In this document: positions 34,948 to 39,287 of the stretch, piece after piece
How positions within the stretch are numbered: the stretch's first letter is position 1
Layout of the letters: the number at the start of each line of letters is the position of its first letter
Assembly: GCA_024695705.1 (NCBI GenBank)
Contig: JAILHP010000052.1
Location: forward strand, 1 to 39,287
DNA from: Prevotella sp.
GTDB taxonomy: Bacteria > Bacteroidota > Bacteroidia > Bacteroidales > Bacteroidaceae
Direction of reading: 5' to 3'
Length of the DNA stretch: 39,287 nucleotides
Position numbers and translations under genes: made by a program
Notes under the pieces: model-generated
The model's database searches: none
The model's input: only the letters and a program-made list of their open reading frames with translations
What the model was told of the DNA's origin: nothing

Positions 34948-36837
34948 ATGGAGAATTTCAGTTATCAGACCAGTGAGCGTTTCGCCGACATCCAGCTGTT
35001 GCGCTACAGGCTGAACGGCTTTGACGAGCTGACGTTGCAGCAGAAGCTGTATATCTATTATCTGTCCGAAGCCACGCTCTGGGGGCGTGACATCACGTTC
35101 GACCAGTTCGGGCGTTACAACCTTCAGATACGCCGTCTGCTGGAGCAGATATACACCTCTGCCGACGTTGACCGCACGACGGACGAGTTCCGTGCTTTGG
35201 AGACCTACCTCAAGCGGATATGGTTCTCCAACGGCATCTATCACCACTACGGCACCGAGAAGTTCGTGCCTGAGTTCTCAGCGGAATATCTGCGTCAGGT
35301 TTCTCCTCTCGATGAGACGGAAGAAGGGGCTTTGGAACGTGTCATCTTCGACCCCGACTATCTCCCCAAACGCGTCAACAAGGCTGACGGCGAAGACCTT
35401 GTCCTCACCTCCGCCTGCAATTTCTACGATGGCGTTACGCAAGCTGAAGCGGAAGCGTGTGAGTTGAAGTTTCCCCTCAACTCCACCCTCGTCAAGCGCA
35501 ACGGTCGCATCGAGGAGGACGTGTGGCGTATTGGTGGACGCTATGGGGAAACCATAGCGCACATCGTCTATTGGCTGCGTAAGGCACAGGAGGTCTGCGA
35601 GAACGAGCAGCAGCGCAAGGTTCTCGGCCTGCTTATCCGTTACTACGAGACGGGCGACCCCAGTGTGTTCGATGCCTATTGCATCGAGTGGGTGCGTGAG
35701 CTGGAAGGACAAATCGATTTCATCAATGGCTTCATCGAGGTCTATGGCGACCCGCTCGGACTGAAAGGCTCGTGGGAGGGACTCGTGGAATACAAGGATC
35801 AGGAAGCCACGAAGCGCACGCAGGCCATCAGCCGTAACGCCCAGTGGTTCGAAGACCACTCGCCCGTTGACCCGCGCTTCCGTAAACCCCAGGTGAAGGG
35901 TGTCACCGCCAATGCCATTTGTGCAGCGATGTTGGGAGGTGACGAATATCCCTCGACTGCCATTGGCATCAACCTGCCCAATGCCGACTGGATACGTGCG
36001 GAGTACGGCTCGAAGAGCATCACCATCACCAATATCACCGAGGCCTACAACCGTGCAGCCCGAGGCAGCGGCTTCCAGGAGGAGTTCGTCATCGACGAGC
36101 CGACGCTGGCCCTCATCCGCAAGTATGGTGATGTGTGCGACGACCTGCATACCGACCTGCACGAGTGCCTGGGACACGGCAGCGGACAGCTTCTGCCTGG
36201 TACCGACCCCGATGCATTGAAGGCCTACGGCAACACCATCGAGGAGGCGCGTGCCGACCTCTTCGGACTCTATTACATTGCCGACCCGAAGCTGGTGGAA
36301 CTGGGATTGACACCCGACCTCGAGGCCTACAAGTCACAGTATTATACCTACATGATGAACGGTCTGATGACACAGCTCACTCGCATCAAACCAGGCCATC
36401 AGATTGAGGAGGCCCACATGCGCAACCGTGCGCTCATCGCCCATTGGTGCTATGCGCAGGGCGATGTCATCCGCATGGTTCACCGCGACGGCAAGACCTT
36501 CGTGGAGATAACCGATTACGTGGGGTTGCGTGCACTCATTGCCCGTCTGCTGGCTGAGGTGCAGCGCATCAAGAGCGAGGGTGACTACGAGGCAGCCCGC
36601 AAGTTGGTGGAACGCTATGCCGTAAAGGTTGACCCTGACCTGCATGCCGAGGTGTTGGAACGTTACGAACGGCTCAACCTGGCACCCTACAAGGGATTCA
36701 TCAATCCCGTCCTGAAGCCCGTCTTCAATAGCGAGGGCAGCATCACCGACATTACCGTTGATTATTCCGAGTCCTACGTTGACCAGATGCTCCGCTACAG
36801 TCGCGACTACAGCACCCTAACTCCCTCTAACTCCTAA
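34948..36837 (+). CDS. Dipeptidyl-peptidase III-like M49 metallopeptidase
   Basis: HEXXGH zinc site DLHECLGHGSGQLLPG followed by NTIEEARADLFGLYYI (EExRAE-like). Confidence 0.88.
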   Translation: MENFSYQTSERFADIQLLRYRLNGFDELTLQQKLYIYYLSEATLWGRDITFDQFGRYNLQIRRLLEQIYTSADVDRTTDEFRALETYLKRIWFSNGIYHHYGTEKFVPEFSAEYLRQVSPLDETEEGALERVIFDPDYLPKRVNKADGEDLVLTSACNFYDGVTQAEAEACELKFPLNSTLVKRNGRIEEDVWRIGGRYGETIAHIVYWLRKAQEVCENEQQRKVLGLLIRYYETGDPSVFDAYCIEWVRELEGQIDFINGFIEVYGDPLGLKGSWEGLVEYKDQEATKRTQAISRNAQWFEDHSPVDPRFRKPQVKGVTANAICAAMLGGDEYPSTAIGINLPNADWIRAEYGSKSITITNITEAYNRAARGSGFQEEFVIDEPTLALIRKYGDVCDDLHTDLHECLGHGSGQLLPGTDPDALKAYGNTIEEARADLFGLYYIADPKLVELGLTPDLEAYKSQYYTYMMNGLMTQLTRIKPGHQIEEAHMRNRALIAHWCYAQGDVIRMVHRDGKTFVEITDYVGLRALIARLLAEVQRIKSEGDYEAARKLVERYAVKVDPDLHAEVLERYERLNLAPYKGFINPVLKPVFNSEGSITDITVDYSESYVDQMLRYSRDYSTLTPSNS

Positions 36838-36850
36838 TTCCAAACTCAAC

Positions 36851-37465
36851 ATGTCTCTTCAAGAACAAGTCAAGGAAATCAAGCAGTCGTTCCGTCAGCT
36901 GATGGATGGAGCAACGGCACAGTCCATGCGCGACAAGGGCGTACAGTACAAACTGAACTGGGGTGCCTCCATTCCCATGCTTCGTGAAAAGGCAGAAGAG
37001 TTGGGTAAGAATTACCAATTAGCCATTGCCTTGTGGAAAGAGGACGTGCGCGAATGTAAAATCCTCGCCACGATGCTGATGCCGCCTGATGAGGTACTGC
37101 CCGAGGTCATTGACATCTGGATGGAGCAGATGCCCTCGCAGGAAATGGCCGAACAGGCATCGTTCAACCTCTTCCAGCATCTGCCCTTCGCACCTGCGAA
37201 GGCCTACGAGTGGATGGCATCCGACAAAGAACTCTACCAGCTGTGTGGCTTCCTCGTGATTACCCGTCTCTTCATGAACGGACAGGAGCCCAACGAGCGG
37301 GGCATCAACGAGTACATCGACCAGTTGGAAGTTGCCCTGCAAGGCCCCTCCCTCGCAGTCAGGAAAGCCGCCCTGCAGAGCGTCCAGCGCTTCTCGGACC
37401 TGGGTCTGGTCTATGAAAGGCTGGCCCAATCGGCATTGAAACGCGCCAATTTAGATATTTTATAA
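36851..37465 (+). CDS. DNA alkylation repair (AlkD/HEAT-like) family protein
   Basis: GASIPMLREKAEELGKNYQLAIALWKEDVRECKILATMLMPPDEV; helical-repeat character. Confidence 0.7.
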   Translation: MSLQEQVKEIKQSFRQLMDGATAQSMRDKGVQYKLNWGASIPMLREKAEELGKNYQLAIALWKEDVRECKILATMLMPPDEVLPEVIDIWMEQMPSQEMAEQASFNLFQHLPFAPAKAYEWMASDKELYQLCGFLVITRLFMNGQEPNERGINEYIDQLEVALQGPSLAVRKAALQSVQRFSDLGLVYERLAQSALKRANLDIL

Positions 37466-37512
37466 ACAAAGAACCTTCGCTCGACAATAAAAATTAAAAA
37501 ATCATTTTTTAT

Positions 37513-37543
37513 TTTGTATTGTTCTCACTTATTTGTACCTTTG
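37513..37543 (+). promoter_or_regulatory. Upstream promoter of the fur-like gene (TTTG-N19-TACCTTTG)
   Basis: TTTG 37513-37516, TACCTTTG 37536-37543. Confidence 0.7.
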
Positions 37544-37599
37544 AGACCTTGTCTCGAAGGTAGGCTTCACCTCGGAAATAATAATAAATCCAAATTTAT

Positions 37600-37630
37600 T
37601 TTGTATTTCGCTCGTTTTGCACTACCTTTG
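37600..37630 (+). promoter_or_regulatory. Proximal promoter of the fur-like gene (TTTG-N19-TACCTTTG)
   Basis: TTTG 37600-37603, TACCTTTG 37623-37630; 61-bp module 37570-37630 shared with ilvC. Confidence 0.85.
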
Positions 37631-37658
37631 CATGGTTTCTTGAGAACCGACGCAAAAG

Positions 37659-38180
37659 ATGAAGCAGAATGTGAAGGAAACCGTCAGGACGATACTGACG
37701 AATTATCTGGAATTGAACAACCACCGCAAGACGCCGGAACGCTATGCCATACTGGATGCGGTGTATAGGATGGACGGGCATTTCACCTTGGACGAACTGG
37801 GTGAGAAGCTGGCCAACGAGGATAACTTTCCCGTGAGTCGTGCCACGCTGTACAACACGCTGAAGCTGTTCCTGGAACTGCGTCTGGTCATTCGCCACCG
37901 TTTTCAGGGAGCCACGCACTACGAGGCCTGCTACGACAACAACGGCCACAGCCATCAGGTGTGTACGGTATGCGGCAAGGTGTCGGAAATCAAGTCAGGA
38001 GAAATAGGCAAGGCCATCGACAACCTGAAGCTGAAGCGTTTCCACAAGGACGGCTTTGCTTTGTATATCTACGGCATCTGCAGCACGTGCCAGGCGAAGA
38101 TTACGAGACAGAAGAAAGGAAAAAAGGTAAATAATCATAGAAACAATAAATTAAAAGATGATGAATCAAGGAAAAGTTGA
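37659..38180 (+). CDS. Fur family transcriptional regulator
   Basis: RYAILDAVYRMDGHFTLDELGEKLANEDNFPVSRATLYNTLKLFLELRLV; HSHQVCTVCGKVSEI metal-binding. Confidence 0.94.
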   Translation: MKQNVKETVRTILTNYLELNNHRKTPERYAILDAVYRMDGHFTLDELGEKLANEDNFPVSRATLYNTLKLFLELRLVIRHRFQGATHYEACYDNNGHSHQVCTVCGKVSEIKSGEIGKAIDNLKLKRFHKDGFALYIYGICSTCQAKITRQKKGKKVNNHRNNKLKDDESRKS

Positions 38181-39287
38181 TGTCCTGCTTGGTCTTCAGT
38201 GGGGAGACGAAGGCAAGGGAAAGGTTGTGGATGTACTGACGCCACGTTACGATGTGATAGCCCGCTTTCAGGGTGGTCCGAATGCCGGCCATACGCTGGA
38301 GTTCGAAGGTCAGAAATACGTGTTGCGTAGCATCCCGTCAGGAATCTTTCAGGGTGACAAGGTGAACATTATCGGCAACGGCGTGGTGCTGGCTCCCGAC
38401 CTTTTTATGGAGGAGGCCAAGGCGCTGGAGGACAGCGGTCATGAGCTACGCAACCGTCTGCACATCTCGAAGAAGGCCCACCTCATCATGCCGACTCACC
38501 GCGTGCTCGATGCTGCCTACGAGGCACAGAAGGGTAAGAACAAGGTGGGCACCACGGGCAAGGGCATCGGTCCGACCTATACCGACAAGGTGAGCCGCAA
38601 CGGTCTGCGCGTGGGCGACATCCTCGAGAACTTCCCCGAGAAGTATGCCGCCGCCAAGGCCCGCCACGAGGCTATCCTGAAGTCGCTCAACTTTGATTAC
38701 GACATCACAGAGGTGGAGAAGAAATGGCTGGAGGGCGTGGAGTACCTGCGCCAGTTCCCCATCGTTGATTCTGAGCATGAGATCAACAACATCCTCCGTA
38801 GCGGCAAGAGCGTGCTCTGCGAGGGTGCACAGGGTACGATGCTCGACGTGGATTTCGGCAGCTATCCCTTCGTCACCTCGTCAAACACCATCTGCGCAGG
38901 AGCCTGCACGGGTCTGGGTATCGGTCCCAACAAGATTGGAGACGTCTATGGCATCATGAAGGCCTACTGCACGCGTGTCGGTGCCGGTCCGTTCCCCACG
39001 GAGCTGTTCGACGAGACAGGCAAGAAGATTCGTGACCTGGGTCATGAGTACGGAGCTGTGACGGGTCGTGAGCGCCGTTGCGGATGGATTGACCTAGTAG
39101 CCCTGCGCTACGCCATCATGGTGAATGGCGTGACGAAGCTCATCATGATGAAGAGCGACGTGCTCGACGGCTTCGACACCATCAAGGCCTGCGTGGCTTA
39201 TAAGCAAAATGGTCAGCAGATTGACTACTTCCCCTACAACATCGAGGAGGGCATTGAGCCTGTCTATGAGACGCTGCCCGGCTGGAA
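38158..39287 (+). CDS. purA: Adenylosuccinate synthetase (3' end outside the window)
   Basis: Read from the sequence: MMNQGKVDVLLGLQWGDEGKGKVVDVLTPRYDVIARFQGGPNAGHTL; open to the window end; not in the supplied ORF track. Confidence 0.97.
   Translation, partial: MMNQGKVDVLLGLQWGDEGKGKVVDVLTPRYDVIARFQGGPNAGHTLEFEGQKYVLRSIPSGIFQGDKVNIIGNGVVLAPDLFMEEAKALEDSGHELRNRLHISKKAHLIMPTHRVLDAAYEAQKGKNKVGTTGKGIGPTYTDKVSRNGLRVGDILENFPEKYAAAKARHEAILKSLNFDYDITEVEKKWLEGVEYLRQFPIVDSEHEINNILRSGKSVLCEGAQGTMLDVDFGSYPFVTSSNTICAGACTGLGIGPNKIGDVYGIMKAYCTRVGAGPFPTELFDETGKKIRDLGHEYGAVTGRERRCGWIDLVALRYAIMVNGVTKLIMMKSDVLDGFDTIKACVAYKQNGQQIDYFPYNIEEGIEPVYETLPGW

Noticed and set aside
35278-36177. 299-aa minus-strand ORF antisense to the M49 peptidase
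   Set aside because: Shadow ORF; the HEXXGH-containing + strand frame is the real gene.

Overview
The window is a gene-dense segment of a Bacteroidales-type chromosome, probably Prevotella-like. That assignment is inferred from TTTG-N19-TAnnTTTG promoters, the rnfBCDGEA order, the ilvD-ilvB-ilvH-thioesterase-ilvC order and recognisable protein sequences. I see no rRNA, tRNA, CRISPR array, transposase or phage genes. Most CDSs are housekeeping: an HU-like protein, GH2 glycosidase, OmpA, a Nif3 and zinc-ribbon pair, a histidine phosphatase, an amidophosphoribosyltransferase-like protein, BCAA biosynthesis, RecQ, RecJ, peptidases, a patatin, two GYF_2/CD225-like membrane proteins with a DUF2752 protein, TrmD, RseC with the Rnf complex, a DPP III-like M49 peptidase, an AlkD-like protein, a Fur-family regulator and a partial purA. 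The unusual signal lies in the repeats. (1) There are about 15 short tandem arrays whose units differ in sequence but are almost always 7 nt long (sometimes 8 or 9). They sit in the stop-to-start gaps between genes and also inside conserved ORFs. (2) A ~110-bp paired-hairpin element with inner inverted arms (GGGGTCTGAACAAG...CTTGTTCAGACCCC) occurs three times at gene junctions, in the same orientation relative to transcription each time. A related GC-rich paired-hairpin element lies at ilvB/ilvH. In recQ and ilvH the element spans the start region and encodes the protein N-terminus. RecQ carries three separate repeat-derived segments. Repeat copy numbers elsewhere in the genome, and all family assignments, need database or genome searches that I could not run.
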